From Sinohyriopsis cumingii (Eukaryota > Mollusca > Bivalvia > Unionida > Unionidae), in contig JAPYKE020000546.1 of the NCBI GenBank assembly GCA_028554795.2, forward strand, positions 82,959 through 146,958: a stretch of 64,000 nt of DNA, in the 5' to 3' direction. Of the stretch, positions 1-12,600 are shown piece after piece (position 1 is the stretch's first letter; each line of letters opens with the position of its first letter). The notes beneath the pieces were generated by a model. It had not been told where the DNA came from. It made no database searches and saw only the letters and a list, made by a program, of their open reading frames with translations. Both the position numbers and the translations under genes were made by a program.

Positions 1-765
1 CAGAGTGATAGAAGCACCATTTCTGTACATAAAATATGTATCCTTCCACAATTTTTATTTCTGATAATATAGTCCTTAATGTCTTCTTCCACCTGTCTTA
101 GTTTTAAATGTAGTTTGTCCCAAATGAAACTGGTGCTAATCTCACCTCCACAACACAGCTGCCAAGGCAGCCATCTTGAAAATCTTGTTATTGTTACCTT
201 TTGTAAATGGATGGTCTACATGGAATTTTTACTATTTAGAGTCATTGTGACATCTAGTTGGTATCCATCTGACCTCCAACATGGCCACCATGGCAGCCAT
301 CTTGAACAGTTTGTTATCTTTACTCCTCCTTAATGGTGGTTGTATTGACATGAGGTTTTTATTTAAAGACTTATAGCTGTTCCTGTTATGAAAATGATGT
401 CAATCTGACTGCCGGTAAATCTTTAAACCCATTTATCATTACTTCTCCTGAATGGATGGTTGTAAATATAATTTTTTCTAACAGACTTCTTACATACAGC
501 TAGTTGGTCGTAAATGAAACTAGGTGTTGATCTGATCTCCAACATGACTTCCATTTTGAAAATCTTGTGATGGCTGCTCTGGAACCAGTGGTCATATCTT
601 CTTGTGAGCTTCCATGTAGTTGGTCCTGTTTAAAAATGGTGCTGATATGACCTCACTAAATGACTTCTTATTTGTTCTAAATGAAAACGGTAACATTTTT
701 GACACCCAAACAAATACCATGGTGACCATCTTGAAAATTTTGTTATAGTTACTTCTTAACTAACT
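1..765. repeat. Dispersed repeat family R1, degenerate tandem units
   Basis: About five diverged units of roughly 120-180 bp. Each carries a core reading GCCATCTTGAAAATCTTGTT (for example near 171, 294 and 728), preceded by a 'ctgacctccaacatgg'-like stretch and followed by a 'tactcctcctgaatgg'-like stretch. The same family returns at 2,226-2,535, and in the opposite orientation near 37,060-37,280, 53,030-53,640 and 54,960-55,930. It lies in what is probably a CFAP47 intron. I do not recognise it as a named element; it behaves like an old interspersed satellite. Confidence 0.7.
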
Positions 766-789
766 TTCCTTGCATGTATTAGGTACAAA

Positions 790-2225
790 TGTCAAAAGCT
801 CTGGATTTATTCAGATTTGTTACAGATCAGAAGGTCTTGCTCTAATTTTATACAGGTCATTAGTAAGTCTTAAATGACCATGACTCATTTGTATACAGCT
901 TGTAAATCATACCTGCAGATGCTTGACTTGATGCACAATCAGGAACTTAGATTTTGTCTGGGTGAATTTAGAACTTCTTTTCAAGAATGCTTTATTGTTG
1001 AGGCAAATGAACAGTCGTTTTATCTCAAAGCTATTTTCTAATCTATTTAATCCTGCATATGATGTGACTTTTGGGTCCAAACACCAAACCTTATATACTC
1101 ACAAACCAAATTTCATTTCACATTTTGGCATACAAATTCTTTCTCATTAGAGACAGCAAAAATGAGTGTTGAAAATCCTGAATAATTATATATTCCAAAA
1201 TCACCACCTAGACTACCTAAATGCCCACCCACCCAAAGAAATTGTTTGATCTTTGCCAATTCAAAAAGCTCTCAACAAATCCTCTGTTTTATCATTGTAA
1301 ATTTAATGAAATAGAAACCTCCTGGCATGGCCATACATCCCTCTACATAAACTGTTTAAATGAAGAGAGTTGGAGCTGCCATTGCAACACTCTATACCAC
1401 AATTACGAGCCATTTAACTAGTAAAGCCTCCATTTGTACATCAGAACTTGTATCATTGAACTATATTGAAATGTGTCAAAAAACATTTTATCATCTTTTC
1501 AAATTCTATTTCCACACTGAAATCTTGTAAAATGTTAAATCTTCCAACCCATTAACATTCCAGACCTTACAGAAACATGATTTGCTCACACAATCTGAAA
1601 TAAGTATTGTGTACTTTTGGCTGCCAAGTCACATTGGTATAAAGGGCAGACAAAGCAGCCAAAGCTACCCCGCAGTTGGGCATTTCTTAATGAATATTCC
1701 ATAAACTGTCTTCAAGTATAATATGAATCAGCATGTTTTTCATACATGGTAAAATATGTGGAATTAAAACTCCACAAACAAACTTAAGGACAGCAAACCC
1801 ACTATTGGGGAGTAGCATCCCTGTATAGAACAAATCACAAACTTTTGGGTATTATGCCGATTGCATATTGGACACACATACCTGACTTACGTATAAGTCC
1901 TGAAGATTAAACCTTGACCAGAGTGCATACAATCCCAAGATCCTCTAACATGGGAACCCGTTCTTGTTGAGTGTGCTGACTTTGATCATGTGAGACAGAA
2001 GTATTTTGATGTGATTTTGATGAAGAAATCTTGGACTTTTTTAGGAAATTCAGCTTATATAACAAATTTTGATAATATCTTGTAAGAATTTTACATGTAC
2101 TACCTTTATCTTTTTATTTAATATACCTTTTAGAGAAATTTTATCTTTTATATTTTATCTTTTTGTACTTCATGTTTTTTTTTACTAAAGACTATTTTTT
2201 AGTAATATCGAGTTGTTTTAAAATT
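790..2225 (+). mobile_element. Decayed, 5'-truncated LINE (I/Nimb-like group with RNase H)
   Basis: Conceptual translation in several frames gives the end of a reverse transcriptase (LDLMHNQELRFCLGEF at about 922-969). An RNase H-like domain follows: VGAAIATLYHNYEP from about 1,369 and WLPSHIGIKG at 1,618-1,647. The C-terminal tail contains ECADFDHVRQKYFD at about 1,969-2,010. An RNase H after the reverse transcriptase and this tail are known from LINEs of the I group. Many stops and frame changes interrupt the reading, so it is dead. The front of the element (endonuclease and most of the reverse transcriptase) is missing, as is common for LINE copies. It splits the R1 repeat array. Both borders are approximate, because no clear target-site duplication was found. 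Confidence 0.8.
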
Positions 2226-2535
2226 AAAATATTTCCAATCTGATTTCCAACATGACTGCCATGATGGTCATCTTGAAAATCTTGCTATGGCTACACCTGA
2301 ATAGATGGTTTTAAGGTTTTTACTAACATGTTGGTCCCATATTTTGCCTATCTGTCTCTAAAATGGCTGACTTCTTGAAAACCTTTTAAAGCCATTTCTT
2401 CTGAATGGATGATAATATTGGCATTGGTTTGTCAGGTCAAGACTATAACAATATATAGCTGGTCCTGAATGAAAATGGTGTTGATATTTTGCCTTCAACA
2501 TGGCAACCATAGAGGCCATCTAAAAATCTTGTCAT
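2226..2535. repeat. Continuation of R1 repeat array after the LINE
   Basis: R1 cores reappear here (gtcatcttgaaaatcttgct near 2,260; aacatggcaaccatagaggc near 2,497) in the same orientation as at 1-765. This suggests the LINE inserted into an existing R1 tract. Confidence 0.6.
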
Positions 2536-3393
2536 CACTGTATTCAAGCTTGTCTTAAGCAGACACCCATGAGAAAAGATGAAAGTGGCCTCCTAACACA
2601 GGTTACCTCTTAATGGAATTTCCATATCTAGCTTGTTTTTTTAATAAATGTCATATAGTAAATAATAAGAAGAATAATAACAACTATAATAATAATGTGT
2701 GTCTTTGTCCAATCAAAAGTAAAGTTTTAAAGATGTTAAAAAGAAGAATTACACAATAATTTTATGTTGTAATTACTGATAGAAATTGCTGAATAGGTCA
2801 GTTTATTTTATCAATTTCATAGCAAAATTAATTATCTTGATTTTTTTCAAAATAATACTTTAGTAGTTGTCAGCACATATACCCCAACAACAATCATACA
2901 GCATACAAGTTTTTGTCATTGGCAGATGTATTTATTGTTTTTTTAAAATGTGCAGTGATATATTCAAAAACACAGTGTAAGTTGTAATAAAACTAATTAA
3001 CATATATATTTTGAGTCTTTTTCTCATTTTTGATTTAGTTTTGTTTTATCTGGATATTATTTTCCAGGGCAATTCAGTTGCTGAGTGCTGATTGCTAATT
3101 AGTGCGAAAAACATGAAATTGTACTCAGACGTTGCCATGTGCTATTGACAAAAAATGTGTGTTCAAATTTAAAAACCATTATCTTTAGGAATTAACCAGT
3201 GCCATATATTGTTTGAGTGGGGTTGGGATTGGTTTAATAGTATCATTTTAACTATGAAACTTTAGGTGGGTTGTTTTTGCATGCATATGCTTATATCTTG
3301 AAAGGGACACAACTCTGGCTGTACCAGTGCAAAGAATACTGGGAGTACTGCTTGTCAGTTTGATTTATATTAAATGACTTTCATCAACTTACT
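2536..3393. other. Intronic AT-rich sequence, nothing recognised
   Basis: No exon-like open frame with splice borders, no tandem repeat of note and no RNA gene was seen. It probably belongs to the CFAP47 intron before the first exon visible in the window. Confidence 0.5.
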
Positions 3394-3548
<155 letters not shown>

Positions 3549-3553
3549 TTTAG

Positions 3554-3689
3554 GCTCTTATAAATCCCAAGGGAACAGCATTCAAGGTGGAGTGTGACTC
3601 AAGTCTGTTCATGGTTCCAGAGGAGATTGTAGTGCCTCCTCTTACAACTTCCAGAAGACACAGTGCCCCTGTATATTCTTCTGCAGCTG
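3554..3689 (+). CDS. CFAP47: CFAP47 exon A (first in window)
   Basis: Reads [15 protein letters not shown] and onward (fragment residues 1-45) and ends with a serine/arginine/proline-rich stretch. The acceptor is ctcttttag next to the AT microsatellite. The donor is G|GTATAG, phase 1. It codes the start of an ASH-like module completed by exons B and C. Upstream exons lie outside the window. Confidence 0.8.
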
Positions 3690-6600
3690 GTATAGTATCT
3701 TCATGTACCCCATGTTTGTCTGCTGTCTGAGAGTTTCTTGTCTTATTTGTTTGTCATTCTGTCTGTCTCTCTGTATGTATGCTGTTTGACCATCTGTCAG
3801 TCTATTTATATTTTTCTGTCTGACTATATGCCTGTCAGTCTCGGTATATCTGTCTTGACAGTCAGTGTATTTTTGTCTCTTTCTGACTATCTGTTTCTAT
3901 TTCTCTCACTAAATCTCAGTGCTTATGTTGATCTCTTGATCTCTTGATCTCTCACACACACACACACACAAACACACTAATTTTAAAAATGAAGTTATCA
4001 TTCAGACTAGGTATGTTTTGTTGTTATGTGTTATGGAATGGCTAGTTTCATTTTCTGCACTTGTAGATAACAAGCATTTGGGGGCAGAAAAGTGCAATAA
4101 CCCAGTCTAACAGAATGTAATTATTATCGAAATGTTTTAAATATGACATAAATTAAGACGCACCTTCACTAATGATAATATGTAGGAATACTGCAAACTT
4201 TTCTTTGTTTTTTATTGATGCTAATTTGTCTTTCCAAATCCATGTTAGTTCAACCCAACCCAGTAAATAACCATTGAAATATTTCTAATAAACAAAGATA
4301 ACGGGTAACAGATATAAAATCCAACATATATATTACTCCATCCCAAAGGAAAGAGATTTTTCTACTCTAATATACAGCCCTAGTGGTTTTTATAATTAAT
4401 AGAGGATTTTTCTACAGTGGCATTGAGAAATTATTGAATTTATTACATTTTATATAAAATTTCTACTATTTTATTTTACAGATTTAGAGGGTTCTTTCAA
4501 AATGCCAATCAAATTCAGATCAAAAGAACCAGGACATTACCCATGTCAGATTGTCCTGCGTGGAAAAGATGATGTTAGGGTGTTCCGCATTGAGTGTACA
4601 GTAAATCCAGAGGGCAGCACTGCAGAGATCGAATTCATTGCTCCAGTCCACCAGTCAGTTGTGCAAGAGATTCCGCTTGTAAGAATTTATTTTAGACCAT
4701 ACATATCTAATTCTTACAGATGGAATAAAGCTAGTATGGCCCTTCCACTATATTGGATTTTTTTAAGGAATTCCTTATAAATTTATTCCATTGAATTGCT
4801 TTCCTTATTTATAAGCATTGCTTTCAAAAAATTTATTTTGCTGCTCTGAAATGATTTTTTCTGATCTTACTGAACTTTCAAACTTTGAATAGTACTTTAA
4901 TTTATTTCCTTTACATTTAATTTATCATTTACCACTGTTGTTATGGCATTGTTTCTTGCTAGACTTCTCCCTATTTGTATAAAACTCAGTGTATGAGGTA
5001 TAGGTAAACATTATGACATCATAAAATCATTTGGCATCCAGTCAATCAGAGCAACAATGAATACATACATAATGAATAATGTACAGATCTGCCCAGTTTT
5101 CTGTAAACAGACTTAGTTTATTTTGTTTGGATTCATATAAGTTTCATTACAGTTATTAATTGAAATCATTAATCATGATAATGGATTTTTAATTTAAAAA
5201 AATCAAATTTCAGCTGCTTTTTTAGATTTTACACAGAGAATTAGTGGAGAAGCAACTGTATTTTAGGTTAGAAAAAAAGTAATTGGACATTTGTACACAC
5301 TGCATATTTGACTGAGAAGAGTGTCTTGGTATAAACTTAAATATAGGAATAATTATGAACCTTTTATCATCTTTTTTTTCAGGTGAATATGACAAACCAC
5401 GACTGGCCATTAGAGGCTCGTATTGAAGGCATTGGCTTCTTTGGACCCCCTCACCTCCTTGCTAAGGCCTACCAGACCAGTAAATACCCATTGCAGTTTA
5501 GGCCACAAAATGAAAAATCTGTCAAGGTTGGTAGCTAAGTGATGGTGTATTCTCAATTTTTGATGGTTAATTCAAGAGATATTTTTTTTAAATAATCATT
5601 AAATAAAAATATTTTTGTGTTGGTTAAATGGCATGGGGATTAAAGTGTTGAACTTATCCCAGGAAGTATATAGATTTGCACCTAGACTTTGAACAGATTT
5701 TATATTCAACCAGACAACCAGACAGTATGCTACTCAATCAGAACAGGTTTTAGATTCAACCAGACAGCCAGACAATATGCTACTCAATCAGAACAGGTTT
5801 TATATTCAGCCAGACAGCCAGACAATATGCTACTCAATCAGAACAGGTTTTATATTCAACCAGACAGCCAGACAATATGCTACTCAATCAGAACAGGTTT
5901 TATATTCAGCCAGACAGCCAGACAATATGCTACTCAATCAGAACAGGTTTTATATTCAACCAGACAATAAGCTACTCAATCAGAACAGATTTTATATTCC
6001 ACCAGACAGCCAGACAATATGCTACTCAATCAGAACAGGTTTTATATTCAACCAGACAGCCAGACAATATGCTACTCAATCAGAACAGGTTTTATATTCC
6101 ACCAGACAATAAGCTACTCAATCAGAACAGGTTTTATATTCCACCAGACAGCCAGACAATATGCTACTCAATCAGAACAGGTTTTATATTCCACCAGACA
6201 GCCAGACAATATGCTACTCAATCAGAACAGATTTTATATTCCACCAGACAGCCAGACAATATGCTTCTCAATCAGAACAGGTTTTTTATTCAACCAGACA
6301 GCCAGACAATATGCTTCTCAATCAGAACAGGTTTTTTATTCAACCAGACAGCCAGACAATATGCTACTCAATCAGAACAGGTTTTATATTCCACCAGACA
6401 GCCAGACAATATGCTACTCAATCAGAACAGGTTTTATATTCCACCAGACAGCCATACAATATGCTACTCAATCAGAACAGATTTTATATTCCACCAGACA
6501 GCCAGACAATATGCTACTCAATCAGAACAGGTTTTATATTCCACCAGACAGCCAGACAATATGCTTCTCAATCAGAACAGGTTTTTTATTCAACCAGACA

Positions 6601-9600
6601 GCCAGACAATATGCTTCACAATCAGAACAGGTTTTTTATTCAACCAGACAGCCAGACAATATGCTACTCAATCAGAACAGATTTTATATTCAACCAGACA
6701 GCCAGACAATATGCTTCTCAATCAGAACAGGTTTTTTATTCCACCAGACAGCCAGACAATATGCTTCACAATCAGAACAGGTTTTTTATTCAACCAGACA
6801 GCGAGACGATATGCTTCTCAATCAGAACAGGTTTTATATTCCAGCAGACAGCCAGACAATATGCTTCTCAATCAAAACAGGTTTTATATTCAACCAGACA
6901 GCCAGACAATATGCTACTCAATCAGAACAGATTTTATATTCAACCAGACAGCCAGACAATGTGCTACTCAATCAGAACAGGTTTTATATTCCACCAGACA
7001 GCCATACAATATGCTACTCAATCAGAACAGGTTTTATATTCAACCAGACAGCCAGACAATATGCTACTCAATCAGAACAGGTTTCATATTCAGATACTCA
7101 CTCATGATTTCAATAAAAAAAGAAAGTAGCTGAAGAAATTGAAAAGTGAGACGAGGCTCCTGGAAGAAATGCCCATGTGTGGAGTCTGGAGATAAAGAAG
7201 CTGAAATGGTGGGGTATATAAACTCAAGTTAGACTGTCTTTCTTTGAATTTGAAATTTTCTTGAAATAATTTTGTGATTATATATTTTAACAAATAAATT
7301 TATACTGGCAATCACTAATCTCAGTTTTTGGATGATCTTATGACTTTCATTCTATTAATAGGGATGAAATGTATCATGCTGGATCAAATTTGCTGAGTTT
7401 GCTTGGATCTTTGCCCATGAATGGTGTCTTATTGACATGGACATTTGTGTCATTTGAACACATTTCTAGTTGTTTTTCTTTTTTCTTTTTTTGGTTTGTT
7501 AAATACCACTAATGAGAATTACATATACAGGAATTTGTATGCAAACACTGTATTATGTGTTTTTAAAATTCTAGAATTCTAATAGACACTTTATACCATA
7601 AGTGGAAAAAGTTGACGTAGTTCAATATTCCTCACTACAAATAAAGACATTATTGTCCATAATTTTGTGTGCCCCTGATTCTGTGTACACCATAAATCCA
7701 CAGAAATTAAAAATTTTTTGCTCTTAATTGCTTTTGTACATAAAACTTTATGTAATTCAAAATGTGAACATCTTTTAAGTTAAAAATTAGCTGGAAAATA
7801 CAATTTACATTTTAATTATAATTATTCATACATTTGTAAAATTAATTATATATGTAAAAATAACTAAAGACAAGATATTAACTTGACAAAAATTAATCTT
7901 CCAAAATAAATGTCAATATGTAGGGATTGTACAACATAAAATGTAAGATCAGACAGTCAGAAAGCATCTGCATTTACAGTTGCATTTTAATCTGTTTTAC
8001 CCTTAACTAGTTATTTCTATTATTTTTATAACTGTAGGGAAAACTTGTACTGACCAATATTGAAGATGGTACAGAACATCTGTTCCAGTTGAACGGTATC
8101 CCTGACAAACCACTTGCACTAGACAGAGTGGTTCTCAAGTGTGAAGCCAAGAAGACGTAAGTCTGCCATGCAAAATACAATGAAATCTTACACTTGAGCT
8201 TTTTTCAAATGAAATTTATGAAACAAGCTGAATAATTTCAATCTTTTGTTAGTTAATACTCACAATAGATATCGTATTTATCTTGTCAGTGTATGCAGTG
8301 ATATCATTATTTGATTTGTTTCATATTATTAGACATGAGATAAGGTAGCACTACACAGTATCATGTTATTAGACATGGGATAAGGTATGACTAAGCAGTT
8401 TCATATTATTAGATATGGGATAAGGTAGCACTACACGGTTTCATATTATTAGACATGGGATAAGGTAGTACTACACAGTTTCATGTTATTAGACATGGGA
8501 TAAGGTATGACTAAGCAGTTTCATATTATTAGACATGGGATAAGGTAGCATCAAGCAGTTTCACATTATTACACATGGGATAAGGTAGCACTAAACAGTT
8601 TCATGTTATCAGACATGGGATAAGGTAGCACTACACAGTTTCATGTTATTAGACATGGGATGAGGTAGCACTAAGCAGTTTCATATTATCAGACATGGGA
8701 TAAGGTAGCACTAAACAGTTTCATGTTATTAGACATGGGATAAGGTAGCACTACACAGTTTCATGTTATTAGACATGGGATAAGGTATGACTAAGCAGTT
8801 TCATATTATTAGACATGGGATAAGGTAGCACTTAACAGTTTCATGTTATTAGACATGGGATAAAGTAGCACTAAACAGTTTCATATTATTAGACATGGGA
8901 TAAGGTAGTACTAAACAGTTTCATGTTATTAGACATGGGGTAAGGTAAGGCTAAATAATTTCATATTATTGCACATGGGGTAAATTTTTATTTAAGAGAC
9001 ATCCATACTTTATTTTCATGTTTCCCCATCATTATTTGCAGTGATATCAAGAATGCATGATTTCATCTTGTATGCATAAATTGACAATTCTAGTGCAGAA
9101 ACACATTAGTGCTTGCCAGGTTCATTTATTACATTTTGGCCTACATTATACATGAATGACTACTGGTTTGATGTTTTCACTCTTTTATGGACATTTTCAT
9201 GGTCAGTGGTTTTGGGGGATATTGGTCTGTTCAATGTCAACTTTCCTGTTTATAAAAGTAACATCAGTGATACAGTTGTTATTGCCAGTTATGTGACATC
9301 AAGTGACAATTTCCTTGCCCAATTATCCCAGACAACTAAAAATTGTTGAAAAGTTCTGTTACAGTAGCCCAAATTTTTAAGAGTGAAAAATAACAGAAAT
9401 TTGAATTTGGGAATATTTTCTCACATTATTATTGCTGGGACAGCAGATAAAAAAATGTATCTGTCACCCCATGTGAATGTCTCCAGTTTGGTTTTGTATT
9501 GATTCTTTGCTCGGTTGACTATCAAGAGTTACATGGATATGTAAGCATGAATTAGATGGTGTGACTCCAGGAGGAGCAATCAGTCATGAAACAATTAGCA

Positions 9601-12600
9601 TACGAGTCTTTTTGTATGCATAATGTGAAAGGCTTGATTATAAGGGGAGTAATCATAGAACAATCAGGATAGTTTACCAGTCTGTTTGTATGCATTGTGG
9701 GAAAGGTGTAACTCTAGGGGAGTAATCATAGACCAGTCAGCATACCAGTCTTTTTACTGATTTAGATTTTTTGTGGTCTGACAGGTTAAAATGTATACAT
9801 GGTGGTGGTTATGGAGTTTTATTTTGATAGCAGGTGGCTTCAAGGATGAAGGGTCCATCCTCAACCCCATTCAAAAACTGTTTAGTACTACCTTGATGAG
9901 TATTTGCATACTATTCAGGCTATCTTAGGATTTTAATTGATGCTTGAAATGTATTGCTATTACTCTTATCACTGAATTAAAATTAAAATTCTCCTGCTTG
10001 AAAAGTATGATTAAAAACTGAAACTACTAGAAATAAAAAAATACAAAGGATTCAGTAGAAAAATTCAGATTATGCATGTGCATTATTACACTTTTTCACC
10101 AAAACAATGTGATTAATGGTAATATATAGGAATGTAAGCAGGTTTTTAATATTTAAGAACCAGTCTCAAGGTCAGGAGTGTCAAAGGTCATAAAATGCTA
10201 AAGTATGGTACATTATACAGGGCCATATGTAGCTTAATTTTGGCAAGCAGAGGAAAATATGTACTGTACAGTATTATTCATTATAAAGGATGATGTCATA
10301 TAGTATTTAACAAACATGTGAACTTTTCTTAGGGTAGCACTAAACAGTTTCATATTATTGACCATAATTAAATAATATCTGGCATGCAGTTGCCTTATAT
10401 GTGAAATATCTCAAATTTTGTTTAGTACTAGTTCTTTAAGGAGGTTGAAAGTTGCAAGTTCTAGGGGTTGGTGTGATTCAGAGTCGGTTAATCGTAGAAG
10501 GATCAGGCTTTTTATGACACTCATTTTACAGATTTGGTTTCTCCATTCTTTGATGATTTTAAATGCATATACACGGTGGTGGTTATGAAATTTTAATATG
10601 AAAGTGGTTCGCTTCAAAAGTAGGTGGGTCCATCCTTGACCCAGGTCATTGGCAAAAACTGGTATTTCTAACTTAATTTAAATACTATAGTATGATATAC
10701 ATGTCACAGATTTGTTCATGTTTCACTATTTCAGCATCATATGCACCTTGAAGATACCAAATGCAACAAGAAAGAAACTGTGCTACAAGGTAAGTTTCTT
10801 TTAGTGGACACTCAAGTATAGACCTTTCGAGGCTGGTTGACAACTGAATGCATACATCTACAACCGCAACCTAACTTCCTTCTGCATGCTATTTATTGAG
10901 AGCTTACTAGATATTCTTCTTTAGAAAGTTAAGAAAGAAAAAATATGTAAACATTTTGTAGAAATAAAATAACAATTTAAGCTTGCAAGACAGTCGTACT
11001 TGGGAAATGAAAAACACTGAATAATTTAAGCTTGCAAGACAGCCATACTTGGGAAATGAAAAACACTGAATTATTTAAGCTTGAAAGACAGTCATACTTT
11101 GGAAATGAAAAACATTGAATAATTTAAGTTTGCAAGACAGTCATACTTGGGAAATGAAAAACACTGAATAATTTAAGCTTGCAAGACAGTCATACTTGGG
11201 AAATGAAAAATATTGAATAATTTGAGCTTGCAAGACAGCCATACTTGGGAAATGAAAAACACTGAATTATTTAAGCTTGAAAGACAGTCATACTTGGGAA
11301 ATGAAAAACATTGAATAATTTAAGCTTGCAAAACAGTCATACTTGGGAAATGAAAAACACTGAATAATTTAAGCTTGCAAGACAGTCATACTTGGGAAAT
11401 GAAAAACACTGAATAATTTAAGCTTGCAGAGACATTCATACTTGGGAAATGAAAAACATTGAATAATTTAAGCTTGCAAGACAGTCATACTTGGGAAATG
11501 AAAAACATTGAATAATTTAAGCTTGCAAGACAGCCATACTTGGGAAATGAAAAACACTGAATTATTTAAGCTTGAAAGACAGTCATACTTGGGAAATGAA
11601 AAACATTGAATAATTTAAGCTTGCAAGACAGTCATACTTGGGAAATGAAAAACACTGAATAATTTAAGCTTGCAAGACAGTCATACTTGGGAAATGAAAA
11701 ACACTGAATAATTTAAGCTTGCAGAGACATTCATACTTGGGAAATGAAAAACATTGAATAATTTAAGCTTGCAAGACAGTCATACTTGGGAAATGAAAAA
11801 CATTGAATAATTTAAGCTTGCAAGACAGCCATACTTCGGAAATGAAAAACACTGAATTATTTAAGCTTGAAAGACAGTCATACTTGGGAAATGAAAAACA
11901 TTGAATAATTTAAGCTTGCAAGACAGTCATACTTGGGAAATGAAAAACACTGAATATATTAAGCTTGCAAGACAGTCATACTTGGGAAATGAAAAACATT
12001 GAATAATTTAAGCTTGCAGAGACAGTCATACTTGGGAAATGAAAAACACTGAATAATTTAAGCTTGCAAGACAGTCATACTTGGGAAATGAAAAACACTG
12101 AATAATTTAAGCTTGCAGAGACATTCATACTTGGGAAATGAAAAACATTGAATAATTTAAGCTTGCAAGACAGTCATACTTGGGAAATGAAAAACATTGA
12201 ATAATTTAAGCTTGCAAAACAGTCATACTTGGGAAATGAAAAACATTGAATAATTTAAGCTTGCAAGACAGTCATACTTGGGAAATGAAAAACATTGAAT
12301 AATTTAAGCTTGCAAAACAGTCATACTTGGGAAATGAAAAACATTGAATAATTTAAGCTTGCAAGACAGTCATACTTGGGAAATGAAAAACACTGAATAA
12401 TTTAAGCTTGCAGAGACATTCATACTTGGGAAATGAAAAACATTGAATAATTTGAGCTTGCAAGACAGTCATACTTGGGAAATGAAAAACATTGAATAAT
12501 TTAAGCTTGCAGAGACAGTCATACTTGGGAAATGAAAAACATTGAATAATTTAAGCTTGCAAAACAGTCATACTTGGGAAATGAAAAACATTGAATAATT

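Noticed and set aside
5689-7133. Overlapping open frames of 111-418 codons
   Set aside because: All are readings of the 50-bp minisatellite in rotating frames. No splice context and no family likeness.
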